A stretch of DNA of 64,000 nucleotides from NCBI GenBank assembly GCA_017454915.1, contig JAFTCC010000064.1:1-64000 (forward strand). The letters run 5' to 3'. This document shows positions 17,675-26,860 of this stretch, in pieces; position 1 is the first letter of the stretch; every line of letters starts with the position of its first letter. This stretch comes from Paludibacteraceae bacterium (GTDB taxonomy: Bacteria > Bacteroidota > Bacteroidia > Bacteroidales > Paludibacteraceae). Below the pieces are notes generated by a model, which worked only from the letters and a program-made list of their open reading frames with translations, was not told where the DNA came from and did no database searches. The position numbers and the translations under genes were made by a program.

Positions 17675-19939
17675 CTACAACGCCTCATACATTGCTGCAT
17701 CGACAAGAAAATGCAGTTGGGCTTGGTCGCTGGGAAAGTCAGTATGGGGGAAAAACATTTCTGCTGTGCTGTCAAATAGTATCTTAAACTTAAGCAGCAC
17801 TCTCACGGGGTCAGCCACTCGATTGGCATTTCCTGCAGCCGTGAGCCGGTATGCCTTGTGGTAGAATGCTATGGCACGGTTAGTGTCGCGTGCAGCAAGC
17901 GCGAGATGCCCGGCAATGAGCAGCGTCTCAGGCGTCTCATCAATGGCGAGCAGTTCCTCCGCACTCTCTTTTGCCTGCTCATAGCGTTGGAGCCGAAGCT
18001 GACTCAACGTCATGTAGTAGTGAGCCCACACAGCAGGTGCTGCATCATCGGCTAAACCGGCAAGATATTGCTCGCAGCTGCCGAGCGACTGCGCATATTC
18101 GCCTATGCGGTAATATGACTCAGCAGCCGTTTGAGCAAGGTCGTCAACGGGCAGAAACATATCGCACATCTGCTCATAGACGCTTATCGCCATCGCATGG
18201 TTGTCGAGATGATGATGGCACAGCACCATGCGCTTCATCGTCCATGCGTCCTGCGGTTGCTGAAGATCAGCGCGCTCGTAAAACGACAAAGCCTCACGGA
18301 ATTTCTTGACCTGCTCAAAAAGATAACCCAACTGCTGAAGCAAGGAAGAATCAGTATCAGCGTCTATCAGACGCGCAAAAGATGTCACATCAACAGGCGG
18401 CGTGAGGTTGACAAAACTGAAAGATATGTCCATCAGGTTCTGATTGAAGTCGGTGAGAACGCTCTGCAATATGGGCTTGAGGTATTCGAGACACTGATGC
18501 AGGCTATCAACATCAAACGGATTGAGGGTAAGCGCATCAACGCCAATCAGAGCGTGGCACGATGGTTCACCCTCGCGCTCACCGCGCTTGACGGCATAAA
18601 GTGTCATAAATCGGAAAAAGTCGTGGATATAATACGTCATCTCCGACGACTTGTCAATCATTTCCAATTCAGCACGACCGTCCATCACATCGCCCATCTG
18701 CTCCTTCACCTGCTGTTTAATGCCGTTTATGACATTCTGCGGCAGCCGGGTAAGCTGAAGCACGATGGATTTGTAGTGCGTTTCAGGACAAAACGACTGT
18801 TGCATAATCATCTGCAACAAAGTTTTGTTTGAGCTGTCAGCAAAAACATTGTTGAACTCCGGATCTTCAGTATAGAAAGGTGTGAACCAGCGGTACTCGC
18901 TATTCCAATACGGCATGGAAACCTGACTGCGGAACGAAGAATAATGAAGGTCATAACCCTCTTTCGCTATCTTTATCACATCCTCCATCTTGTCAGCAAG
19001 CACACTCTCTATATTATTCATCCACACAGGATTACCTTCATGCGCAACATCGTCGCGTTTTTCTGCTCCTTGGGCCTTGTCATTGCGCATTGCCATGCGT
19101 ATTGCCGAACCCAAAGTTTTGTCCATCTCGTCAGCCATGCGCGGCCCTGACAGTCCGAAACATATCATTCTGAAAGCGTGCATAAGATTGTCATAGCACT
19201 CCTCTACCTGCTCCAGCAGTTTCATAGTGCCGCTGAAATGCGGTGTAAGGCGCAACACGTCGAAATTGCACACGAGGTTAAACGCCACGCCCGCTAAAGC
19301 GCGCGGCATGAGGTCGCCGTGATAGGTCGCAATCTCTACCAGCATGTCGAAAGTGCGGGGATTAAAATAGCGCAATGAGTTGACAGTGAGCGCACTGACA
19401 AGCGTCTTACGGGCAGCGATGTGACACGACGGGTCGTTGATTATCGCCGCAGCGCCCTCATATTGCACCTGCGAGAGCTCGGTGCCAAAAGCTAAATCCT
19501 CATAAGCCTCACGCAGCGCGTCATCAAAAGCCTTGTGCCTATTATAGTCCTCACCGGCATCAAGCAAAGTGTCGTGGCACTGCTGCCACTGCTCGGAGGT
19601 CATGTAACCACGACGCGCCTGCAACATAATATCACGCAACAGCGGGGAACGGGGGTCGGTTAGCATCACGCGCCATGTCAGACGGCGGACCACATCCACA
19701 AGGTCATACTTCAACGAGCGTGTAACGTCGTCGCGCGAAGGGTCTGAAACGCCCTCCGACAACGCACGAAGCAGCATTCGGTAGTTGTTGTCTATGACGC
19801 TCAACCGGTCATAGAGGTCACTAACCGGAACACGGCACTGCAATGCGGCATCTTCCACAAGGCTATATGCAAGCGTTATGCCGCGCTTGAGCGACACATC
19901 GGCAAGAAAAACTATGTCAGGATATATGTTCTTATTCAT
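17675..19939 (-). CDS. Large TPR-containing protein, function unknown
   Basis: A 754-residue cytoplasmic protein; no signal peptide or membrane segment is evident. The N-terminal two thirds are helical and unassigned, with a phrase (NKNIYPDIVFLADVSLKRG) I do not recognise from any characterised family. The C-terminal part (about 540-715) holds tetratricopeptide repeats with the usual pattern of small and aromatic residues (LGYLFEQVKKFREALSFYER, AESYYRIGEYAQSLGSCEQY, AGHLALAARDTNRAIAFYHK), implying a protein-protein interaction role. It is the most distal gene of a minus-strand trio after rfbC and a Crp/Fnr regulator, separated from rfbC by a CTAG array. Function is unknown. Confidence 0.85.
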   Translation of the reverse strand: MNKNIYPDIVFLADVSLKRGITLAYSLVEDAALQCRVPVSDLYDRLSVIDNNYRMLLRALSEGVSDPSRDDVTRSLKYDLVDVVRRLTWRVMLTDPRSPLLRDIMLQARRGYMTSEQWQQCHDTLLDAGEDYNRHKAFDDALREAYEDLAFGTELSQVQYEGAAAIINDPSCHIAARKTLVSALTVNSLRYFNPRTFDMLVEIATYHGDLMPRALAGVAFNLVCNFDVLRLTPHFSGTMKLLEQVEECYDNLMHAFRMICFGLSGPRMADEMDKTLGSAIRMAMRNDKAQGAEKRDDVAHEGNPVWMNNIESVLADKMEDVIKIAKEGYDLHYSSFRSQVSMPYWNSEYRWFTPFYTEDPEFNNVFADSSNKTLLQMIMQQSFCPETHYKSIVLQLTRLPQNVINGIKQQVKEQMGDVMDGRAELEMIDKSSEMTYYIHDFFRFMTLYAVKRGEREGEPSCHALIGVDALTLNPFDVDSLHQCLEYLKPILQSVLTDFNQNLMDISFSFVNLTPPVDVTSFARLIDADTDSSLLQQLGYLFEQVKKFREALSFYERADLQQPQDAWTMKRMVLCHHHLDNHAMAISVYEQMCDMFLPVDDLAQTAAESYYRIGEYAQSLGSCEQYLAGLADDAAPAVWAHYYMTLSQLRLQRYEQAKESAEELLAIDETPETLLIAGHLALAARDTNRAIAFYHKAYRLTAAGNANRVADPVRVLLKFKILFDSTAEMFFPHTDFPSDQAQLHFLVDAAMYEAL

Positions 19940-19947
19940 TGACCAAG

Positions 19948-20012
19948 TTCAAAAAAAACTAGAAAAACTAGCCAAACTAGAAAAACTAGCCAAACTAGAA
20001 AAACTAGTTTTA
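19948..20012. repeat. CTAG-rich tandem array
   Basis: A regular array alternating AAAAACTAG and CCAAACTAG, with 6 CTAG words in about 65 bp. It fills the space between the TPR gene start and the rfbC stop codon (20010-20012) and matches the array at 4948-5083 nearly word for word. Confidence 0.85.
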
Positions 20013-20552
20013 TAGTTTAAGCTCTTCAAATGCCGGATGCCGGGTGTCTTTGTCAGACAATATCCACTTGTCGCGCGGCACGCGCCAGTCTATGCCGAGC
20101 AAGGCGTCGTCAAGCCTAATGCCGGCTTCTGCCTCGGGGTGATAAAAATTGTCGCACTTATAGGCGAAAACCGCAGTGTCAGAAAGCACCGAAAAGCCGT
20201 GGGCGAAGCCTCGGGGGATGAAAAACTGGCGGTGGTTTTCTGCCGTGAGTTCCACTGAATGCCACTGACCATAGGTGGGAGAGCTGGGACGAATGTCAAC
20301 TGCCACATCAAGCACGGAACCGGACAGACAGGTAACAAGTTTAGCTTGCGCCCAATCGCCGCACTGGAAATGCAGACCGCGAACTACTCCGTAGGACGAA
20401 CACGACTGGTTGTCCTGAACAAATTCGGCTGTTATGCCGGCTGCAAAATAACGCTCACGGTTATATGTCTCACAAAAATAGCCCCGCGAATCATTAAACA
20501 GCCGCGGGGTTATGATTTTCAATCCTTCAATAGGGGTTGTTTCTATTGTCAT
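20010..20552 (-). CDS. rfbC: dTDP-4-dehydrorhamnose 3,5-epimerase
   Basis: This 180-residue enzyme epimerises dTDP-4-keto-6-deoxyglucose at C3 and C5, the third step of dTDP-L-rhamnose synthesis for surface polysaccharides. Length and cupin fold match the RmlC family. Catalytic His is H61 in VRGLHFQ; the acid Tyr is Y131 in AYKCDNFYHPE; the substrate phosphate/nucleotide loop SRGYFCETYN is near residue 22. The rmlA, rmlB and rmlD partners are not in this window, so the rhamnose operon is split. It sits downstream of a Crp/Fnr-type regulator on the same strand, 61 bp away. Confidence 0.95.
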   Translation of the reverse strand: MTIETTPIEGLKIITPRLFNDSRGYFCETYNRERYFAAGITAEFVQDNQSCSSYGVVRGLHFQCGDWAQAKLVTCLSGSVLDVAVDIRPSSPTYGQWHSVELTAENHRQFFIPRGFAHGFSVLSDTAVFAYKCDNFYHPEAEAGIRLDDALLGIDWRVPRDKWILSDKDTRHPAFEELKL

Positions 20553-20613
20553 ATCTTTTAGTTTGTCGGAATAATCTGAGTTTTCTGAGAATTTTCTTTT
20601 TTAGCATTTTTTC

Positions 20614-21315
20614 CTACCCCACTCTTGACAGGCGTTCGAGTTCGGGAAGGTTGAGTATTTTTATTTTCCTGCCGTCGATATTGAGCAGACCCTCGCTTGA
20701 GAACTGACTGAGCGTCCTTATGGCATTCGACGTGGTCATGTTGCTGAGGTTGGCAAGATCCTCTCGGCTCATCATCATTGAAATCGTAGCACCATCATCT
20801 TCCAAGCCGTAGTTGTTTTTGAGCTCAAGCAGCGCCTCCGCCAGCCTTCCGCGGATATGTTTCTGACTGATATTGACAGTTTTGGTATCCGAGGCACCAA
20901 GCAGACGACAGGCTTCTTGCAAAAAACAGAATGCAAAAGCCGAGTTTGCGCGCACAATGGTAAGGAACACCTCTTTCTTGATTTGGCACACGACAGAGGT
21001 CTCAAAAGCGCTGACGGTAGTATTATACGTGCCTCCAATAACCACAGAACGGTAGCTAAACGATTCAAAAGGCTTAAGCATTCGGATAATCTGGTGTTTA
21101 GCGCTACTATGCTTATACACGCGCAGTTTACCCTGCATCAGCACCATAACATGAGTTGGCGTATCGCCCTCCGACTGCACTATCTCGCGTTTGCGGAAGG
21201 TCTTGTAAGTACAGTTCTCGCGCACATAATCGCGTTCATCCTCACTAAGCATCGCCCAAACCGGAGAATGGTCCCAGATTTCGCCTATTCCATCTAATAA
21301 TGATTTACGTGCCAT
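20614..21315 (-). CDS. Crp/Fnr family transcriptional regulator
   Basis: A 233-residue regulator: an N-terminal cyclic-nucleotide-binding-like beta-roll (about residues 15-130, with REIVQSEGDTPTHVMVLMQG), a dimerisation helix, and a C-terminal winged helix-turn-helix (MMMSREDLANLSNMTTSNAIRTL, beginning about residue 178). The DNA-recognition helix lies in NMTTSNAIRTLSQF. No CxxC/cysteine cluster of FNR is visible near the N-terminus, so oxygen sensing by an Fe-S cluster is unlikely; the effector is unknown. It has its own promoter and is divergent from murC; their promoters sit about 55 bp apart, so this protein could affect both, which is inference. Confidence 0.9.
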   Translation of the reverse strand: MARKSLLDGIGEIWDHSPVWAMLSEDERDYVRENCTYKTFRKREIVQSEGDTPTHVMVLMQGKLRVYKHSSAKHQIIRMLKPFESFSYRSVVIGGTYNTTVSAFETSVVCQIKKEVFLTIVRANSAFAFCFLQEACRLLGASDTKTVNISQKHIRGRLAEALLELKNNYGLEDDGATISMMMSREDLANLSNMTTSNAIRTLSQFSSEGLLNIDGRKIKILNLPELERLSRVG

Positions 21316-21436
21316 AAAAAAATTTGAGCATAAAATACCTTAAAAACAGAACGTTTTCGATTATTTTTCATCCACACACGTCCGCGCAACAAACTGAATA
21401 AAACCTCGATGCGGACACTTTCATACCTTTCGACCA

Positions 21437-21468
21437 CAAAGTTAAAAAAAAACTTTCAAAGCGGCAAA
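21437..21468 (-). promoter_or_regulatory. Promoter of the Crp/Fnr regulator gene
   Basis: On the minus strand, TTTG (complement of 21465-21468) is 20 bp before TAACTTTG (complement of 21437-21444). Transcription would start near 21430 and give a leader of about 115 nt. Confidence 0.8.
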
Positions 21469-21498
21469 ATATAACCCTAATTTCTGCTTTTTTTTTCA

Positions 21499-21506
21499 TA
21501 ACTTTG
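21499..21506 (+). promoter_or_regulatory. -7 element of the murC promoter
   Basis: TAACTTTG at 21499-21506 matches the -7 consensus. No TTTG is present 19-20 bp upstream, so the -33 element is weak. The predicted start lies about 21512-21513, on or next to the murC initiation codon, suggesting a leaderless or near-leaderless mRNA. Confidence 0.6.
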
Positions 21507-21511
21507 CACTT

Positions 21512-22891
21512 GTGAAAAACTCCGAAAACTATACGAGTTATTATTTTTTGGGAATAGGCGGCATCGGCATGAGCGCCTTGGCCCGCTATTTCCGTGCAAA
21601 AGGCTATGCAGTAGCCGGTTACGATCGCATCATAAGCCAGTTGTGTATTGACTTGGAAGCCGAAGGCATACTCGTGAGCAACGACGAGAGCGTGCAGGCC
21701 GTGCCAGAGCAGATGCTTGACAAATGTCATACTCTGGTTGTGATTACGCCTGCCGTACCTGCCGACCACCCCCAGCTGATGATGTTCAGAGCCCAAGGCT
21801 TCACGATTAAAAAGCGCAGCGAGGTGTTGGGAATGCTCACGCAAGACTTGAAGGCCCTGTGCGTGGCAGGCACACACGGCAAAACGACCACAAGCACCAT
21901 ACTGGCGCACCTGCTACACCAGTCTGAAACAGGGTGCAACGCCTTCCTCGGCGGCATCAGCAACAACTACAACAGCAACCTGCTCACCGACCCTGACAGC
22001 AACCTCGTGGTTGTTGAGGCGGACGAGTACGACCGCAGTTTCCTGCATCTAACGCCCTACATGGCCATCGTTACAAGCCGCGACCCCGACCATCTCGACA
22101 TTTACGGCACAGCGGAGGAATACAGGAAGGGATTTGTCGATTTTGTCAAACTAATCAAAAAAGGTGGCATACTATTGGCAAAAAAAGGCGTGTTTGAGGA
22201 CGCTGAGCTCAAAGACATCAACGCCACGGTGTACACCTACTCCACCGACTCGGAGGCTGACTTCTATGCCGACAACATCAACATTGCTGCCGGCGAGATA
22301 CGTTTCGACTTCCATACGCCGACCGAAACGATTACGGATCTTAAACTGGGTGTGCCCGTGAAAATCAACATCGAGAACAGCGTGGCTGCCATGGCAATAG
22401 CATGGCTCAACGGCGTTACCCTACATGAACTCCGCTCTGGGCTGAGTTCCTATTCGGGCATCTACCGCCGTTTCAACGTTCTGTGCTCCAAGGGCCGCAA
22501 CATCGTCATTGACGACTATGCCCACCACCCTGCCGAAATCCACGCCAGCATCGACTCGGTACGCACCGCATTCGCCGACAAGAAAATCATAGGTGTTTTC
22601 CAGCCGCATCTCTACACACGCACACGGGATTTCGCCGACGGCTTTGCCAAAGAGCTCAGCAAACTCGACGAAGTGATACTTCTGCCCATTTATCCTGCGC
22701 GTGAACTGCCTATAGACGGCGTGGACAGCAAAATGCTGCTTGACAAAATCACCTTACAGAGCAAACAACTGTGCCAGAAAAATGAGCTTACAGAACGGCT
22801 GAAGCAATATAACGGATGCGTGATACTGATGCTCGGAGCCGGAGACATCGACAGGCTCTCGCCAGTTGTGGCAAAAGAGATGAAGATATAA
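21512..22891 (+). CDS. murC: UDP-N-acetylmuramate--L-alanine ligase
   Basis: This 459-residue cytoplasmic enzyme adds L-Ala to UDP-MurNAc with ATP, the first step of peptidoglycan stem-peptide synthesis. Visible motifs: the Rossmann-like UDP-binding start FLGIGGIGMSALARYF, the P-loop GTHGKTTTS (residues 120-128), the Mur ligase centre EADEYDRSFLHL, and the C-terminal domain signature DDYAHHPAEI. The start codon is GTG at 21512; no ATG or other credible start lies between it and the conserved glycine-rich motif. The gene opens the 3' part of the division cluster; murG and the genes that usually precede it are not upstream, where a divergent regulator is found instead. Confidence 0.97.
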   Translation: MKNSENYTSYYFLGIGGIGMSALARYFRAKGYAVAGYDRIISQLCIDLEAEGILVSNDESVQAVPEQMLDKCHTLVVITPAVPADHPQLMMFRAQGFTIKKRSEVLGMLTQDLKALCVAGTHGKTTTSTILAHLLHQSETGCNAFLGGISNNYNSNLLTDPDSNLVVVEADEYDRSFLHLTPYMAIVTSRDPDHLDIYGTAEEYRKGFVDFVKLIKKGGILLAKKGVFEDAELKDINATVYTYSTDSEADFYADNINIAAGEIRFDFHTPTETITDLKLGVPVKINIENSVAAMAIAWLNGVTLHELRSGLSSYSGIYRRFNVLCSKGRNIVIDDYAHHPAEIHASIDSVRTAFADKKIIGVFQPHLYTRTRDFADGFAKELSKLDEVILLPIYPARELPIDGVDSKMLLDKITLQSKQLCQKNELTERLKQYNGCVILMLGAGDIDRLSPVVAKEMKI

Positions 22892-22928
22892 CCTAACCGG
22901 CTAAAACAACAGAAAACAACAGACCATT

Positions 22929-23660
22929 TTGTCAAAACTACAATACATATTTGCCGGCATCGGCATAACTCTATGCACTCTCTATGTGCTGTGGGCTATG
23001 CTGTTCGTCCGCAGCAGCCGCGGTGACCTTACGTGTGCGCATTTTGACGTTGTGGTGACCGACAGCACCGAGTCGTCGTTTGTGAACCGCGCCGCCATCA
23101 AGTCGTACATCGCGCGTTGCGGCGAGGACCCCACAGGCCGCAAAATGAGCGAGGTCAACACCGACACCATAGAACGCCTGCTGGGCGACTATGCCATGAT
23201 ACGCGACGCACAGTGCTACAAAACCAATGGCGACCGTGTGAAACTCGTCATAAGACAGCGAAAACCTAAGTTCCGTTTCGTAGGCTCAACCAACTACTAC
23301 GTTGACACCGAACGGAAAATCATGCCCGTGAGCACCTCATACTCGGCATACGTGCCTGTCGTAACCGGACTTAACGACCACAAACTGGCGCAAACGGTCA
23401 TCTACGACTTCGTGGACTACGTGTCGGACGACGAGTTCTGGAATGCTCAAATTGAACAGATAGTCGTCAACGCTGACACCACCATAACAATAGTGCCGCG
23501 CGTCGGCAACCACACCATCCTGCTCGGGAAACCCGAACGCTATGAACAAAAACTTGACAAGATGATGCAACTCTATCAGAAAGGTTTTGCCATTATGGGA
23601 TGGCCTGACTATAAGACCATAGACCTGAGCATCAAGAACCAAATAATCTGCAAGAAATGA
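22929..23660 (+). CDS. ftsQ: Cell division protein FtsQ/DivIB
   Basis: A 243-residue bitopic division protein that links early and late divisome components. A short cytoplasmic tail precedes one membrane segment (about residues 6-26, YIFAGIGITLCTLYVLWAMLF), followed by a periplasmic POTRA-like region (about 38-105) and a beta domain. Sequence is divergent, as is normal for FtsQ; order between murC and ftsA supports the call. Initiation is at TTG (22929): the next in-frame Met lies inside the membrane segment. The stop codon overlaps the ftsA start by 4 bp (ATGA), indicating translational coupling. Confidence 0.9.
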   Translation: MSKLQYIFAGIGITLCTLYVLWAMLFVRSSRGDLTCAHFDVVVTDSTESSFVNRAAIKSYIARCGEDPTGRKMSEVNTDTIERLLGDYAMIRDAQCYKTNGDRVKLVIRQRKPKFRFVGSTNYYVDTERKIMPVSTSYSAYVPVVTGLNDHKLAQTVIYDFVDYVSDDEFWNAQIEQIVVNADTTITIVPRVGNHTILLGKPERYEQKLDKMMQLYQKGFAIMGWPDYKTIDLSIKNQIICKK

Positions 23661-25024
23661 ACGAAACCATCAATCATATAGCCCCCGGGCAGACCATCAT
23701 AGCCGTTGACTTGGGCACAACCTCGGTGCGCGCCATCGCCGCCGAAATAACCGCCCATGAGCGTCTGAGGCTGCTGGGCATGGAAACCGAGCCTTGTCCT
23801 GCCAACACGATGAGATACGGGACAGTAACCGACACTTCTGAAGTCGCTCTCTGCGTCAACACCTGTCTGCGAAAACTGCGCAACTCCGTCAAAAACAAGA
23901 TGAACCGCGACATTGACATCTCGCACGTCTTCGTCAGCCTCGGAAGCCGGCACTCCACAGTACACGCTGCTAAAGTCAACAAAAAACTCACAAACAGGCT
24001 GGTGTCGAAAGACAAATTGAACGACCTGCAAGAAAAAGTGAAGAACGACTTCGCCAGCAAAAACGATGAGGCGCACATATACAACATAACGTGTTACCGC
24101 ACCGTGCTTGACAACAGCACAGAACTGTCGCTTGAGGACGCCATCAACAGTAAAGCCGAGAACATCGAAATGGACTTTTTCTTCATTGTTGACAAGGAGA
24201 ACAAGCACAAATACATGGAACGGATATTCCTGCAAACGGGCTCGGTGCGCCACACCGCGTTCAGCAAAGCGGAAGCCCTGTCAGCCGCTGTGCTCACCGA
24301 CGAGGACAAACAAAACGGGTGCGCGATAATAGACTTCGGGGCACAAACCACGACGCTCATCGTGTACCACAACAACAAAATCACACACCTCAAAGTAGTA
24401 AGGCTTGGGGGTGACAATATCACCCGCGACATAGCCGAATTCAACATAGCCACACCAATGGCGGAAGCCATCAAGCAGCGGTTTATTGACATCTCGGGAA
24501 GAAGGAAAAACAGCCGCCTGAAAGTAATAAACTGCATTAACGGACAACCGCAGCACATTGACACCAACCTGCTCGAACACGTGGCACGCTGCCGCATAGA
24601 CGAGATTATGGAGCCACTGCTTCATGTCATTAACGAGGAAGCGGACTTCAGCGGCGGCAAAGTGTACATCACCGGCAAAGGCTCACACTTACAGGGCATT
24701 GACGAATACCTGCAAAAGCATACCGATATGACCGTGGAATACGGCAACCACGACGCATGGCTTGCCGCCGACACGGCAGAGGACTTCAGCGACCCTGCTT
24801 TGTCGATGATGATAGGAACGCTGGCATGCGCCATTGAACACATAAAACAACAGCAGCCCGGCGACACGGCAAAAGCAGGCAAAGACGGTAAAACGCAGAA
24901 AAGAAATACCGCAAAAGGCGGACTGACCGGCATATTCGGCAAAGTCGGGGATTGGGTACAAAAAGAAATGGACGGCCTGTTCCAAGATGCCGACGATGAG
25001 CCACAACAACGCAGAACCAAGTAA
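23657..25024 (+). CDS. ftsA: Cell division protein FtsA
   Basis: A 455-residue actin-like ATPase that tethers FtsZ to the membrane. It begins with the phosphate-1 motif IIAVDLGTTSVRAIAA (about residues 14-29); a second phosphate-binding stretch, AIIDFGAQTTTLIVYH, lies around residues 223-240, and an adenosine motif VYITGKGSHLQGIDEYL near 336-352. The C-terminal end (FGKVGDWVQKEMDGLFQD) is an amphipathic helix preceded by a Lys/Gln-rich linker, fitting the membrane-targeting helix. It overlaps ftsQ by 4 bp and is 23 bp from ftsZ. Confidence 0.96.
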   Translation: MNETINHIAPGQTIIAVDLGTTSVRAIAAEITAHERLRLLGMETEPCPANTMRYGTVTDTSEVALCVNTCLRKLRNSVKNKMNRDIDISHVFVSLGSRHSTVHAAKVNKKLTNRLVSKDKLNDLQEKVKNDFASKNDEAHIYNITCYRTVLDNSTELSLEDAINSKAENIEMDFFFIVDKENKHKYMERIFLQTGSVRHTAFSKAEALSAAVLTDEDKQNGCAIIDFGAQTTTLIVYHNNKITHLKVVRLGGDNITRDIAEFNIATPMAEAIKQRFIDISGRRKNSRLKVINCINGQPQHIDTNLLEHVARCRIDEIMEPLLHVINEEADFSGGKVYITGKGSHLQGIDEYLQKHTDMTVEYGNHDAWLAADTAEDFSDPALSMMIGTLACAIEHIKQQQPGDTAKAGKDGKTQKRNTAKGGLTGIFGKVGDWVQKEMDGLFQDADDEPQQRRTK

Positions 25025-25047
25025 ATCAACACCAAAAACAGAAAGTT

Positions 25048-26361
25048 ATGAATAGCACGATAAACATCGATGTTCCGATAAGCGAGAAAGTCGAAAGCCC
25101 GTCGATAATCAAAGTAATGGGTATAGGCGGTGGCGGCGGCAATGCCGTCAACAACATGTTCCGCCTTGGCATCAAAGACGTGTCATTTGCTGTTTGCAAC
25201 ACCGACTACCAGGCTTTGAAGGCCTCGCCCGTCCCATGCAAAATCCGCATAGGCGACCTCGGGGCAGGCAGCGACCCCAAAGAAGCCGAGAGGGCTGCGT
25301 TAGCCAACGAGAACAGCATCAGAGAAGCACTCGATGACGGCACAAAAATGCTCTTCATCACCGCCACCATGGGCGGCGGCACAGGCACCGGCGCATCACC
25401 CATCGTGGCAAGGATAGCGCAAGAACTCGGAATACTCACTGTCGGCATCGTTACCATACCTTTCGCATTTGAGGGCGAGGATAAGATTATACAGGCCCTG
25501 AAAGGTGTGGACGCGCTCTCGGAATACGTGGATGCGCTGCTGCTCATCAACAACGAAAAACTGCTTGAGCTCTACAAGGGCATACCAGTGTCGGAGGCAT
25601 TCAAAAAAGCCGACGAGGTACTCAGCAACGCCGCTAAATCCATAGCCGAAATCATAACCATCAACGGCTACATCAACGTGGACTTCGCCGATGTCTATAC
25701 AACACTGAAAAACGGCAACATCGCCATCATGAACGTGGGACAAGCGTCGGGCGAAAACCGTGTCACAAAAGCACTGGACAACGCACTCTATTCGCCGCTG
25801 GTAAGTTCCAACGACATCAAGGGAGCCAAGAAAATACTGTTCAACCTCTACTGCTCACATTCCGCTGAAATAATGCCTGAAGAGTTCAGCGAGATACACG
25901 AGTTTATGCGCAAGGTGGGCGGCAAAGGCATAAAAGTGATATGGGGCATCACGTTTGACGACGAATTAGGCGAAAGCGTTAAGGTCACTCTCATTGCCAC
26001 AGGCTACGAAATGACAGAAATACCCGGAATGCCAATAAAAATTTTCGGCAAACGGAATCCCGAAGAGAGCCGCATAAACGACGAGGCAGACGAAGCTATC
26101 GACCTTACACGCGGGGTTAATAACGCGACGGCGACGGCAGATGACGAACCACAGCCAGTTGACGGCAACGACAATAAACAGCCGGTAACCGACAACGAAA
26201 ACAAGGAAAAAGACTATGCCAACGCCATTCAGGAGTTCTACGGGAAATCGACAACCACAGGCGTCCCATTCTCGGCTTCGGGCGGAGACACAATTGACCT
26301 GACATCGCTCAGCCAAGAGGACATAGAAAACATACCGGCTTGGAAAAGAAAGAGAAACTAA
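25048..26361 (+). CDS. ftsZ: Cell division protein FtsZ
   Basis: A 437-residue tubulin-like GTPase that forms the Z ring. It has GIGGGGGNAVNNM at the start, the tubulin signature GGGTGTG (residues 109-115), and the synergy-loop region (NVDFADVYTTLKNGNIAIMN). A variable acidic linker (about 330-415) separates the GTPase core from the conserved C-terminal peptide ENIPAWKRKRN, which binds FtsA. All expected functional parts are present and length is typical for Bacteroidales. Confidence 0.98.
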   Translation: MNSTINIDVPISEKVESPSIIKVMGIGGGGGNAVNNMFRLGIKDVSFAVCNTDYQALKASPVPCKIRIGDLGAGSDPKEAERAALANENSIREALDDGTKMLFITATMGGGTGTGASPIVARIAQELGILTVGIVTIPFAFEGEDKIIQALKGVDALSEYVDALLLINNEKLLELYKGIPVSEAFKKADEVLSNAAKSIAEIITINGYINVDFADVYTTLKNGNIAIMNVGQASGENRVTKALDNALYSPLVSSNDIKGAKKILFNLYCSHSAEIMPEEFSEIHEFMRKVGGKGIKVIWGITFDDELGESVKVTLIATGYEMTEIPGMPIKIFGKRNPEESRINDEADEAIDLTRGVNNATATADDEPQPVDGNDNKQPVTDNENKEKDYANAIQEFYGKSTTTGVPFSASGGDTIDLTSLSQEDIENIPAWKRKRN

Positions 26362-26408
26362 ATAATACGAAGCCATAAATCATAAAAAACAATAAAAAAA
26401 CATAAACC

Positions 26409-26858
26409 ATGACATTGTTTGAGACCGTAAGCGAGGACATCAAAAAAGCGATGCTCGCCAAGGACCGTGTGGCACTCGACGCGCTGCGCGGCATTAAGAA
26501 AGAATTTTTGGAAGCCAAGACAGCCAAGGGCACAGACGGTGAACTGCACGACGACGTCGCCCTCAAGATATTGCAAAAAATGATAAAGCAGCGCAAAGAA
26601 AGCGCCGAGATGTATATCGCCGGAAACCGCCAAGACTTGGCTGACGCGGAACTGGCGCAAGCAAAAGTTATAGAGCAGTATCTGCCCAAACAAATGACGG
26701 AAGAGGAAATCAAAGCCGCCGTCAAAGACATAATAGCGCAAACAGGCGCCTCGTCAATGGCCGACATGGGCAAAGTGATGGGAGCCGCCACAAAAGCACT
26801 TGCAGGTAAGGCAGACGGAAAAGCCATCTCACTAATCGTCAAACAACTGCTGGGATAA
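26409..26858 (+). CDS. GatB/YqeY domain protein
   Basis: A 149-residue soluble helical protein matching stand-alone YqeY: an N-terminal helical bundle (FETVSEDIKKAMLAKDRVALDALRGIKKE) and the C-terminal tRNA-binding-like domain (EYLP-type QYLPKQMTEEEI, then GKVMGAATKALAGKADGK). It resembles the C-terminal domain of GatB, suggesting a link to tRNA, but the biological role is not established. It follows ftsZ by 47 bp and precedes the next gene by 2 bp, so it is probably in the same operon. Confidence 0.9.
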   Translation: MTLFETVSEDIKKAMLAKDRVALDALRGIKKEFLEAKTAKGTDGELHDDVALKILQKMIKQRKESAEMYIAGNRQDLADAELAQAKVIEQYLPKQMTEEEIKAAVKDIIAQTGASSMADMGKVMGAATKALAGKADGKAISLIVKQLLG

Positions 26859-26860
26859 GG

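Noticed and set aside
24094-25035. Minus-strand open frames opposite ftsA
   Set aside because: Shadows of the well-supported ftsA reading frame.
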